From assembly GCA_020216575.1 (NCBI GenBank), contig JAIUYC010000275.1, positions 1 through 6,119 of the forward strand: DNA of 6,119 nucleotides, in the 5' to 3' direction. The notes under the pieces were generated by a model that was given only the letters and a program-made list of their open reading frames with translations, was not told the origin of the DNA and did not search any database. The stretch is from Coleofasciculus sp. S288 (GTDB taxonomy: Bacteria; Cyanobacteriota; Cyanobacteriia; Cyanobacteriales; Coleofasciculaceae). Positions within the stretch are counted from its first letter, which is position 1. Each line of letters opens with the position of its first letter. Of the stretch, positions 1-5,506 are shown piece by piece. The translations under genes were made by a program, and so were the position numbers.

Positions 1-51
1 AGGTGGCAGAAAGGAGTTTAAAGTACGATCGCGAGACGAAAGCCAAAGCCT

Positions 52-594
52 TCAAGCCAAGAATTCATCGACTGCCACACTGAAACCGGGTAAGACAGTT
101 TGAGTGCTAACCACTTCCCCCGAAATAAACACTAATCTTTTGTTGTGAGTGGTAACAATTATCCAACGACTTTCAGGAAATACGAGCCAAACTTCTTCAC
201 CGCCAGACTGCAAATATTCTTGAGCTTTAGCAAGTACATCTTCAGCTAAATCTGTAGGTGAAACGATTTCAGCACTCAAGGGAAAACTTTGAGGAAGTAC
301 TTTAGCATCGCCATATTGGGCAACTAATTCTGGTGTTAGATAGGCAACATCAGGAGAACGACCTTGCTTGTTAGTACGACAGGGTACTTCTGTATAAACT
401 TCTCCTCTCTGTCCACTGGAGTCTTTGTAATTTCTCCAGTAGAAGTATAGATTACCCTGAATTCGACTATGCTTTAGGGTCATACCATTTTTTTCTATTA
501 ATTCCCCATCAATCCATTCTGTACCAACAGGGGGATTTTCCATCCAGTCTTCTAGAGAGATGGATTTATTTGAGACAACTGTAGAAACTACCAT
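52..594 (-). CDS. Uma2 family (DUF820) PD-(D/E)XK nuclease-fold protein
   Basis: This 180-residue protein has the Uma2/DUF820 layout: an N-terminal stretch with EWIDGELIEKNG (about 26-37), then SPDVAYL with Asp82, SAEIVSPTD with Glu109, and LAKAQEYLQSGGEEVWLV with Lys123. Asp82, Glu109 and Lys123 fit the metal-binding D...E...K set of the restriction-endonuclease-like fold, so the site looks intact. Length is normal for the family, which is greatly expanded in cyanobacteria; the cellular role of most members is unknown, and DNA cleavage here is inferred from fold only. The reading frame stays open for 26 more codons upstream to 672, but I chose the ATG at 594. It has AAGGAG at 611-606, the family's N-terminus begins about there, and the extension (reading RARSLRHSFANALS) is translated dispersed repeat. 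The gene is divergent from the flavoprotein gene and has no evident operon partner. It ends in TGA. Confidence 0.85.
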   Translation of the reverse strand: MVVSTVVSNKSISLEDWMENPPVGTEWIDGELIEKNGMTLKHSRIQGNLYFYWRNYKDSSGQRGEVYTEVPCRTNKQGRSPDVAYLTPELVAQYGDAKVLPQSFPLSAEIVSPTDLAEDVLAKAQEYLQSGGEEVWLVFPESRWIIVTTHNKRLVFISGEVVSTQTVLPGFSVAVDEFLA

Positions 595-605
595 TGCGAT
601 CAATT

Positions 606-611
606 CTCCTT
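606..611 (-). promoter_or_regulatory. Ribosome binding site that fixes the Uma2 start
   Basis: On the minus strand AAGGAG lies 11 bases before the ATG at 594. It supports that ATG over the longer in-frame start at 672, whose extra codons lie in a dispersed repeat. Confidence 0.6.
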
Positions 612-635
612 TGCAGTTTTTACTAAAGCTTAGTG

Positions 636-669
636 CATTAGCGAAGCTATGCCGTAGGCTTCTCGCTCT
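636..669. repeat. Short dispersed palindromic repeat, cyanobacterial type
   Basis: The arms GAAGCTA (643-649) and TAGGCTTC (655-662) are complementary except for one bulged G, around the loop TGCCG. The unit is flanked by GCG and CTCGC. From general knowledge, similar sequences, which read RSLRHSFANA when translated, are scattered in many copies in filamentous cyanobacterial genomes. Only one copy is in this window, so the repeat status rests on recognition of the motif rather than on a count. Confidence 0.45.
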
Positions 670-691
670 CATGCTTAGGTAAGTAGGGCAT
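647..691 (-). other. Possible 14-codon leader ORF upstream of the Uma2 gene
   Basis: On the minus strand TAAGGAGG (708-701) is one of the strongest Shine-Dalgarno matches in the window. Nine bases later an ATG at 691 opens a frame encoding MPYLPKHESEKPTA and ending in TAG at 649-647, inside the dispersed repeat. It is not in frame with the Uma2 gene and ends 52 bases before that start. It could be a translated leader peptide, the decapitated start of an older gene interrupted by the repeat, or chance. Nothing in the peptide is recognisable. Confidence 0.2.
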
Positions 692-808
692 GTTTGCTTA
701 CCTCCTTATCAAGGCAGCCGTCCACGAGCTATCGCTCACAACAAAGGGATGAAAATTACTCTCCCCCTGCCTCCGGGAGCTCCCCCTGCTATTTTCAGGT
801 TAGAAAGT

Positions 809-816
809 GCGATCGC
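809..816. repeat. HIP1 octamer GCGATCGC (one of four)
   Basis: Highly iterated palindrome of cyanobacterial genomes. Intact copies are at 809-816, 1437-1444 and 1763-1770 (the last two inside the flavoprotein gene) and 3992-3999 (inside the amidohydrolase gene). I found none in the AT-rich hydroxylase gene or in the two small genes to the right. The copies support a cyanobacterial source. Confidence 0.85.
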
Positions 817-900
817 TCACGACCTTGCTCGCTTTAGCTGTCCGCGTCACAATGAAGAAGAGCAAATATTCCTATCGTTGTGTAACAAAGTCTCTAGAAA

Positions 901-2145
901 ATGGCGCTGGAACAGCTATCTAAAACCTCCCCAACAACTCAGCAAGGCTTTGATTATGACCTGGCAATTGTCGGCGGCGGGATTGTAGGGGCGACACTCG
1001 CCTGTGCTTTAAAAACTTCTGGGCTAAGTATCGTCTTAATTGAAGCACAGCCTCTGTCAGTGGAGGCACTCAAACCCCAAGCCTACAATCTCTCGTTGCT
1101 GTCGGGGCGCATTTTTGAGGGAATTGGGGTTTGGGATAAAATGCTACCTCAGATGACGACCTATCGGCAAATTCGCCTCTCGGATGCTGACCATACAGGT
1201 ATCGTGCAATTCCATCCTAACGATTTAGGTACGGATGCTCTGGGCTATATCGGGGAACACCGTTACCTGCTGAAGTCGTTATATGAGTTTCTGGAAGATT
1301 TCCCCAATGTTAGCTGGTTGCGTCCTGCTGAAGTGGTGGCTGTCGAGTATCAGGCAGATGGGGCAGAAATTGAGGTAAAGGTAGCAGGTGAAAGCCGTCA
1401 GCTACGATCGCGTTTAGTTGTAGGAGCAGATGGAGCGCGATCGCACATTCGGACAACGGCGGGTATTAGCACCAAAGGCTGGCAATACTGGCAATCTTGC
1501 ATAACAGCACGGATTAAAACCGAAAAGTCCCACAATAATACCGCCTTTGAACGCTTCTGGCCGAGTGGTCCAATGGGCGTGCTGCCGCTATCTGAAAATC
1601 GCTGCCAGGTAGTATGGACTGCTCCCCACGCCGAAGCCCAAGCCTTAAAAGACTTAGACGAGAACGAGTTTCTGAAACTACTGGAACACCGCACGGGAGG
1701 GCTTTTAGGGCATCTGGAATTGGAGAGTCCGCGCTTTATGTTCCGGGTACAATTGATGCAGAGCGATCGCTATACGCTCCACCGCTTAGCCCTGATTGGC
1801 GATGCTGCTCACTGTTGTCATCCGGTTGGCGGACAAGGGTTAAACTTGGGCATCCGTGACGCTGCTGCCCTAGCACAAGTGCTGCAAGATGCAGCTCAAC
1901 GAGGTGAAGATATTGGAGACTTACGAGTACTCAGACGCTACGAACGCTGGCGCAGGCTAGAGAACTGGACTATTTTAGGCTTTACTGATTTTCTAGATCG
2001 GATGTTTTCCAATCACTGGTTGCCTGCTGTAGTGGTTCGGCGGTTGGGTTTATGGATGCTGCGAACGGTGAATCCGTTGAAGCTCCTAGCATTGCGTTTG
2101 ATGACCGGTTTGTTGGGACGTCCTCCCCAACTGGCTCAACGTTAA
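901..2145 (+). CDS. FAD-dependent hydroxylase, UbiH/UbiF/VisC/Coq6 family
   Basis: This 414-residue class A flavoprotein monooxygenase appears complete. The signatures, in order: a dinucleotide-binding motif GGGIVG (25-30) with the ribose-binding acid Glu48 in IVLIEAQ; the DG motif in VVGADGARSHIR (Asp177-Gly178); and the GD motif LALIGDAAHCCHPVGGQGLN with Asp301, followed by LGIRDAAAL. The last block is the diagnostic UbiH/COQ6 signature. Family members use NAD(P)H and O2 to hydroxylate prenylated aromatic rings in quinone synthesis. In a cyanobacterium a plastoquinone- or tocopherol-related substrate is plausible but is inferred. The enzyme is probably membrane-associated through a basic, hydrophobic C-terminal stretch (about 370-405). 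The start is fixed at 901 because an in-frame TAG lies at 895-897; no clear Shine-Dalgarno precedes it. It seems to be a single gene: 163 bases and a candidate promoter separate it from the next. GC is about 43-57% in the 60-base lines I counted. Confidence 0.93.
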   Translation: MALEQLSKTSPTTQQGFDYDLAIVGGGIVGATLACALKTSGLSIVLIEAQPLSVEALKPQAYNLSLLSGRIFEGIGVWDKMLPQMTTYRQIRLSDADHTGIVQFHPNDLGTDALGYIGEHRYLLKSLYEFLEDFPNVSWLRPAEVVAVEYQADGAEIEVKVAGESRQLRSRLVVGADGARSHIRTTAGISTKGWQYWQSCITARIKTEKSHNNTAFERFWPSGPMGVLPLSENRCQVVWTAPHAEAQALKDLDENEFLKLLEHRTGGLLGHLELESPRFMFRVQLMQSDRYTLHRLALIGDAAHCCHPVGGQGLNLGIRDAAALAQVLQDAAQRGEDIGDLRVLRRYERWRRLENWTILGFTDFLDRMFSNHWLPAVVVRRLGLWMLRTVNPLKLLALRLMTGLLGRPPQLAQR

Positions 2146-2268
2146 CTTTCCTTGATATACTCTCCCGGTTGAAACGCAGGGGATTCTAGGCTCTCTTCAG
2201 TGATTGATGGAATCCTTATTTTCTCTCCTTTCTCTACAGAAAAGGAGCTAAAACTTCTAGAATGAAAT

Positions 2269-2290
2269 TATACTGGGTTGAATTCAATCC
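2269..2290 (+). promoter_or_regulatory. Candidate promoter -10 and overlapping near-palindromic operator
   Basis: TATACT at 2269-2274 matches five of six bases of the bacterial -10 consensus and lies 34 bases before the hydroxylase start. No good -35 is present, as is common for activator-dependent cyanobacterial promoters. The expected transcription start (about 2281) falls inside GGGTTGAATTCAATCC (2275-2290), a near-palindrome with a perfect 10-base core TTGAATTCAA (2278-2287). A dyad sitting on the start point suits a repressor site, but the regulator is unknown. A good ribosome binding site, AGGAG (2296-2300), follows, eight bases before the ATG. Confidence 0.4.
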
Positions 2291-2308
2291 TATCCAGGAG
2301 AAAAAACA

Positions 2309-3109
2309 ATGGAAAGTTTTAACGAGTATCATTTAGACCCCAAGCAGTTCCCTTTTCTGAATAACCTTAAAGAGAACTGGCCATTCATTAGAGATGAATT
2401 CATAAACTTTAAGCATAAAGCCTCTAAGGAAGAGTTGCAGTTTTCCTTTGACGTTATGGGGCCTAAAAGTAAAACAATTAAAACCAAAGGTAATGCAAAA
2501 TATAGCGCTTTTGGTGTGCTATTTCAAGGAATGTTTATTGAAAACTATATTTTATCCCATCAAATTCAATATCCTCAGTATGAGTTACAAGATGTACCAG
2601 AAAAAGCACGGGAATTAAGAGAAAGATATTTTCCAAAGTTAACTAAAGCGATAGAAGAATCAAATGCGATCAATGACAACGGGATCAGAAACGTATACTT
2701 TGGTACATTTCATCCCGGGCTAGATATCAAACTGCATGTGAACCATAACCCGCACATGAATCGCGGCTATCTAGGGTTGATTGTGCCTGATGGAGATGTG
2801 GCGATGAAAATATGCCATGACAAGCTTTATTGGCATGAAGGCGAATTTTTGGTTTTAGATCATAGCTATCCCCACTGTCCACATAATTACACCGATTACG
2901 ACAGGACTGTTTTGGTTGTAGATTTCTTTAAAACTGATAAACCTAGAGAAGAAGTGATACAGATTGAACAGGAATTAGTCAGACAACGGATGCAAGAAAA
3001 TCCTTACAGCTTAGGTGTTTTTGGTAAAAGTGATAAAGCTAAAATAGAAGACTTTATTAAATATGGTTTAAGTCATCAGTTGGAATGGGATAAAGCTTTA
3101 GAAGCGTAA
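2309..3109 (+). CDS. Aspartyl/asparaginyl beta-hydroxylase family Fe(II)/2-oxoglutarate oxygenase
   Basis: The protein has 266 residues. Residues about 133-199 align without a gap to the human AspH catalytic core: TFHPGLDIKLH, NRGYLGLIVP, LYWHEGEF, LDHSYPHCPHN, YDRTVLVVDFF. The AspH iron ligands H679 and H725 correspond to His143 and His189. The arginines R688 and R735 correspond to Arg152 and Arg199, the latter being the 2-oxoglutarate carboxylate anchor. The 2-oxoglutarate-contacting H690 is replaced by Tyr154, and S668 by Gly. The family decarboxylates 2-oxoglutarate to hydroxylate Asp/Asn residues or free or carrier-bound amino acids. The first 130 residues are not recognisable beyond being mostly helical and charged. 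No signal peptide is visible, so it is probably cytosolic. The ATG has AGGAG eight bases upstream. The amidohydrolase gene follows after 36 bases, so the two are probably co-transcribed. GC is low (28-45% in six sampled lines, mostly below 40%) compared with its neighbours, which may indicate separate ancestry. Confidence 0.85.
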   Translation: MESFNEYHLDPKQFPFLNNLKENWPFIRDEFINFKHKASKEELQFSFDVMGPKSKTIKTKGNAKYSAFGVLFQGMFIENYILSHQIQYPQYELQDVPEKARELRERYFPKLTKAIEESNAINDNGIRNVYFGTFHPGLDIKLHVNHNPHMNRGYLGLIVPDGDVAMKICHDKLYWHEGEFLVLDHSYPHCPHNYTDYDRTVLVVDFFKTDKPREEVIQIEQELVRQRMQENPYSLGVFGKSDKAKIEDFIKYGLSHQLEWDKALEA

Positions 3110-3145
3110 TTTGATACAGCCAAGAAGACTAGTGTGAGAGGTTTC

Positions 3146-4618
3146 ATGTCTGAATCTCCTGTTTTCGATAAAGTGATCAAAAATGTTCGGGTAGTTCGTC
3201 CCAATCAGCAATCGGTTGACTTGCTGGATTTGGGGATTAAGGATGGCAAATTTGCTGAAATTTCACCCGAAATCAGCCCTGACCAGACAAAAGACGTGTT
3301 TGACGCGAAGAACTTGCTGGGGTTTCCTGGTGTGGTTGACGCACACATGCATATCGGTATCTATCAACCTCTCGACCAAGATGCCGTTACTGAAAGCAAG
3401 GCGGCGGCGATGGGTGGGGTGACAACCAGCCTGAATTATATCCGCACAGGTCAGTACTACCTGAACAAAGGAGGTTTCTACAGGGATTTCTTTCCAGAAG
3501 TGTTGGCGCTTTCAGAGGGTAACTTTTTCATTGATTACAGCTATCACATCGCGCCGATTAGCAGTAAGCATATCGATGAAATGCAACTCCTGTTTGATGA
3601 GTATGGTGTCTCATCATTCAAAATCTTTATGTTTTACGGTGGCTATGGGTTGCATGGACTCTCAGACCAACAAAACCTCTTCTTGATGATTAATAAAGAG
3701 GAACGGTACGACGTTGCTCATTTTGAATTTATTATGCGCGGTCTGACTCGGATGATGGAACAATACCCCGAAGCGCGGGATTACATCAGCCTTAGTCTGC
3801 ATTGTGAAATTGCCGAGATTTTGAACGCTTATACCAAAATTGTTGAACGCGACTCTCAACTAACGGGACTCCATGCCTATAGCGCTGCCCGTCCGCCTCA
3901 TTCCGAAGGGTTAGCAATCTGTATCGCCTCTTATCTCGCCCACGAAACGAATTGTCTCAATATCAATCTACTGCATCTGAGTTCCCAAAAAGCGATCGCA
4001 GCTGCCTTGACCATGCAAACTGCTTTTCCTCATATCAACTTCAGGCGCGAAGTCACCGTTGGGCATTTGCTGCTGGACGTAGATACCCCCAATGGCACTT
4101 GGGCAAAAGTCAACCCCCCTATCCGTCCCCGCGCTGATGTGGAATACTTGTGGCAAGCTGTACTAAATCGCCAGGTTGATTGGATTGTCAGTGACCATGC
4201 TTGCTGTTCGGCAGAACAAAAAGTGAGTGCCAAAAACCCCAATAATATCTGGCTCGCTAAGTCGGGTTTCGGGGGTACGGAATATTTGCTTTCTGGGGTA
4301 TTCAGCGAAGGCAGCAAGCGCGGTATGTCCTACAATCACATGGCTGAGTTGTTGTGTTGGAACCCAGCGCAGCGCTTTGGTTTGTTGGAAAAGGGCGACA
4401 TTGCTGTTGGGTATGATGCCGACTTGGTACTTTTAGACCCAAACGAAACCTTTGTGGTTCGCGCTGTAGAGTCAGAGTCGCAGCAAGGTTATACGCCGTT
4501 TGAAGGTGTGGAGTTGACGGGGCGAGTGAAGAGTACGTTTTTGCGGGGTAATTTGATTTGCGACAAGGGACAAGTTCTCGGTTCTCCCAGCGGGCGCTAT
4601 CTGAAACGACCCTATTGA
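3146..4618 (+). CDS. Cyclic amidohydrolase, hydantoinase/dihydropyrimidinase-like
   Basis: This 490-residue TIM-barrel amidohydrolase has a full binuclear metal set: HxH in VVDAHMHIG (His67, His69), carboxylatable Lys159 in SSFKIFMFY, His219 in SLHCE, His277 in LLHLSS and Asp350 in VSDHACC. Tyr164, five residues after the lysine, matches the oxyanion Tyr of hydantoinases. RPPHSEG, KVNPPIR, an AEQK after the Asp, and NPAQRFGLLEKGDIAVGYDADLVLLDP are further hydantoinase/dihydropyrimidinase marks. These enzymes open cyclic amides (hydantoins, dihydropyrimidines) with water, reversibly; the substrate here is not predictable. Where mammalian dihydropyrimidinase reads GVNGVE, this protein reads GFGGTE. 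I prefer the ATG at 3146 (GAGAGG at 3136-3141, only four bases away). A GTG at 3134 would add four residues and is the alternative. It lies 36 bases after the hydroxylase gene and probably shares its transcript. Length is normal, and it is cytosolic by the lack of any signal peptide. A relative such as dihydroorotase or allantoinase is less likely. Confidence 0.87.
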   Translation: MSESPVFDKVIKNVRVVRPNQQSVDLLDLGIKDGKFAEISPEISPDQTKDVFDAKNLLGFPGVVDAHMHIGIYQPLDQDAVTESKAAAMGGVTTSLNYIRTGQYYLNKGGFYRDFFPEVLALSEGNFFIDYSYHIAPISSKHIDEMQLLFDEYGVSSFKIFMFYGGYGLHGLSDQQNLFLMINKEERYDVAHFEFIMRGLTRMMEQYPEARDYISLSLHCEIAEILNAYTKIVERDSQLTGLHAYSAARPPHSEGLAICIASYLAHETNCLNINLLHLSSQKAIAAALTMQTAFPHINFRREVTVGHLLLDVDTPNGTWAKVNPPIRPRADVEYLWQAVLNRQVDWIVSDHACCSAEQKVSAKNPNNIWLAKSGFGGTEYLLSGVFSEGSKRGMSYNHMAELLCWNPAQRFGLLEKGDIAVGYDADLVLLDPNETFVVRAVESESQQGYTPFEGVELTGRVKSTFLRGNLICDKGQVLGSPSGRYLKRPY

Positions 4619-4623
4619 AAAGG

Positions 4624-4644
4624 GGTGCATCCCAAAGTTGCACC
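4624..4644 (+). terminator. Weak hairpin just after the amidohydrolase stop
   Basis: GGTGCA (4624-4629) and TGCACC (4639-4644) form a six-base-pair stem with a nine-base loop, beginning six bases after the TGA. Only a TTTT (4650-4653) follows, after a gap, so termination would be weak at best. It could instead protect the transcript's 3' end. Confidence 0.3.
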
Positions 4645-4660
4645 GATAGTTTTGAGAAGG

Positions 4661-4696
4661 GACAAAGGAGACAAGGAAGACAAGGGGGACAGTAAA
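4661..4696. repeat. Nine-base tandem repeat, unit GACAAGGRR
   Basis: Three clear units in a row, GACAAAGGA, GACAAGGAA and GACAAGGGG, are followed by a decayed fourth, GACAGTAAA. Purine-rich GACAAGG-type tandem repeats are familiar from cyanobacterial intergenic DNA. No coding role is apparent. Confidence 0.6.
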
Positions 4697-4710
4697 GATA
4701 TTTTTGCAAA

Positions 4711-4727
4711 AATGGGATGCTCCCATT
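4711..4727 (-). repeat. Perfect 7-bp hairpin, terminator-like on the minus strand
   Basis: AATGGGA and TCCCATT pair perfectly around the three-base loop TGC. Read on the minus strand the stem runs straight into a T-run (CCCATTTTTGC), as an intrinsic terminator would. On the plus strand no T-run follows. No minus-strand gene lies to its right until the peptidase gene, more than 1.2 kb away, so its use is unclear. It may be a copy of a small dispersed palindrome. Confidence 0.4.
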
Positions 4728-4731
4728 GAAA

Positions 4732-4749
4732 AGTACCTACGAGGGTACT
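4732..4749. repeat. Small inverted repeat AGTACC-N6-GGTACT
   Basis: Two six-base arms pair perfectly around a six-base spacer, four bases after the preceding hairpin and about 140 bases upstream of the next start codon. It could be a protein-binding dyad or a structural repeat. The half-sites GTA and TAC are ten bases apart, not the eight of an NtcA site. Confidence 0.35.
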
Positions 4750-4890
4750 ATTAAAGTCTAGAGAAAAGTCTCCTAATCTCGCTCATCAGCAATCATACCA
4801 AGCACTAGAGATAAAGGCAGCACAGGAAACACCTCCCTCATAATAATGATTTGATGAGTAACCACGTTAACAGTAACCGAGGGTGCTGAA

Positions 4891-5400
4891 ATGCTAAGAA
4901 TCTTGGATAAAAGTGAACATGTATTAACACTTCAAAATGGGTCTGTAGATTTTTGGTTTAGTCACATTTATATGCTCTTTAGCTACCCATTATTAATGGC
5001 CTGGCTAGGCATAGTGATTATTAATCGCTTTGGCATAGGGTGGAGTTTTCTTTTCTTCCCCTTAGCAATAGGAGGATTTTGGCTCTTGTTGCAGTGGACA
5101 TGGGAAAGTAATGAAGTTAAAACTTGTAGTTTCAGCAAAGCGCTTGACAAGGTAACGTTCAAATTTAAAGGTCTACGACCCAGAACCATAGATTTGCCGC
5201 TCTCTGAAATTAAAGGAGTTGAGGTGAGACGAAGAATAGGGGTTGCCTATGGAGTTGCACTTGAATGTCACCAACTTGGGCTTTTAATGAGATCAGGGAA
5301 AACTGTCCTTCTGTCAGAAGAGTATCCTACTTTCCAGAGAATAAGGCTTGAGGAAATCGCTAATCATATTCGAGACTTTCTAAGAATCAACAATCGATAA
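4891..5400 (+). CDS. Hypothetical small membrane protein, two TM helices plus beta-rich domain
   Basis: I do not recognise this 169-residue protein as a named family. It starts with about 20 soluble residues, then two hydrophobic segments joined by a tight turn (about 26-46, rich in L, I, M and aromatics, and 50-69, SFLFFPLAIGGFWLLLQW). The rest is soluble and strand-rich: TCSFSKALDKVTFKFKGL (78-95), DLPLSEIKGVEVRRR (101-115), VALECHQLGLLMRSGKTVLLSE (122-143), then an amphipathic helix (about 146-165). A helical hairpin followed by alternating strands and a closing helix resembles bacterial PH-like (bPH) membrane proteins; that is a guess from layout. The two membrane helices with an acidic/basic tail suggest a cytoplasmic-side domain anchored in the plasma or thylakoid membrane. 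The ATG follows CGAGGG by seven bases. Separate promoters are likely on both sides, since gaps of 272 and 106 bases flank the gene. Confidence 0.75.
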   Translation: MLRILDKSEHVLTLQNGSVDFWFSHIYMLFSYPLLMAWLGIVIINRFGIGWSFLFFPLAIGGFWLLLQWTWESNEVKTCSFSKALDKVTFKFKGLRPRTIDLPLSEIKGVEVRRRIGVAYGVALECHQLGLLMRSGKTVLLSEEYPTFQRIRLEEIANHIRDFLRINNR

Positions 5401-5506
5401 TTGTAGATGGCGTCTAGGCTAAATATAACGATTCTCGATCCTTGTAAAATATACCTAGATTCACAGTCCGAATACAATGATCGCATAGAAAAGTAGGTAA
5501 TCAAGA

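Larger units (their letters stand above)
595..900. other. Divergent intergenic region (306 bases) with repeats, no convincing gene
   Basis: The region separates the Uma2 gene and the flavoprotein gene. From left to right it holds the Uma2 ribosome binding site, a hairpin-forming dispersed repeat (about 636-669), a 14-codon minus-strand ORF with a strong Shine-Dalgarno (691-647), a 10-base direct repeat CTCCCCCTGC at 761-770 and 780-789, a perfect 10-base palindrome GGGAGCTCCC (775-784), and a HIP1 octamer (809-816). Promoters for both flanking genes must lie here or nearby, but I see no clear -35/-10 pair on either strand. A plus-strand open frame from 749 to 988 is built from the C-rich repeats and runs into the flavoprotein gene out of frame; I do not regard it as a gene. 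Confidence 0.5.

Noticed and set aside
1..51. Possible end of a plus-strand gene at the left edge.
   Set aside because: Two plus-strand frames are open from the edge for roughly 27-34 codons, but they run into the Uma2 gene on the opposite strand and show no recognisable motif. Nothing supportable lies in the 51 bases left of the Uma2 stop.
749..988. A 79-codon plus-strand open frame beginning MKITLPLPPGAPP.
   Set aside because: Its first part is translated C-rich direct repeats and a HIP1 site. It has no Shine-Dalgarno, overlaps the start of the well-supported flavoprotein gene in another frame, and matches no motif.
2181..2215. GGATTC/GAATCC inverted repeat after the flavoprotein gene as a terminator.
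   Set aside because: The stem is only six pairs with a loop of over 20 bases, and the T-rich sequence after it is interrupted. A second stem, CTCCTTT/AAAGGAG (2225-2247), has no T-run. Neither is convincing.
4302..4726. Long minus-strand open frames overlapping the end of the amidohydrolase gene and the spacer.
   Set aside because: They are antisense to a strongly supported gene, have cysteine/proline-rich compositions typical of shadow frames, and no plausible ribosome site or domain.
4733..4748. A possible NtcA site (GTA...TAC) upstream of the small membrane protein gene.
   Set aside because: The spacing between GTA and TAC is ten bases rather than the eight required by the NtcA consensus, and no -10 box lies at the right distance.
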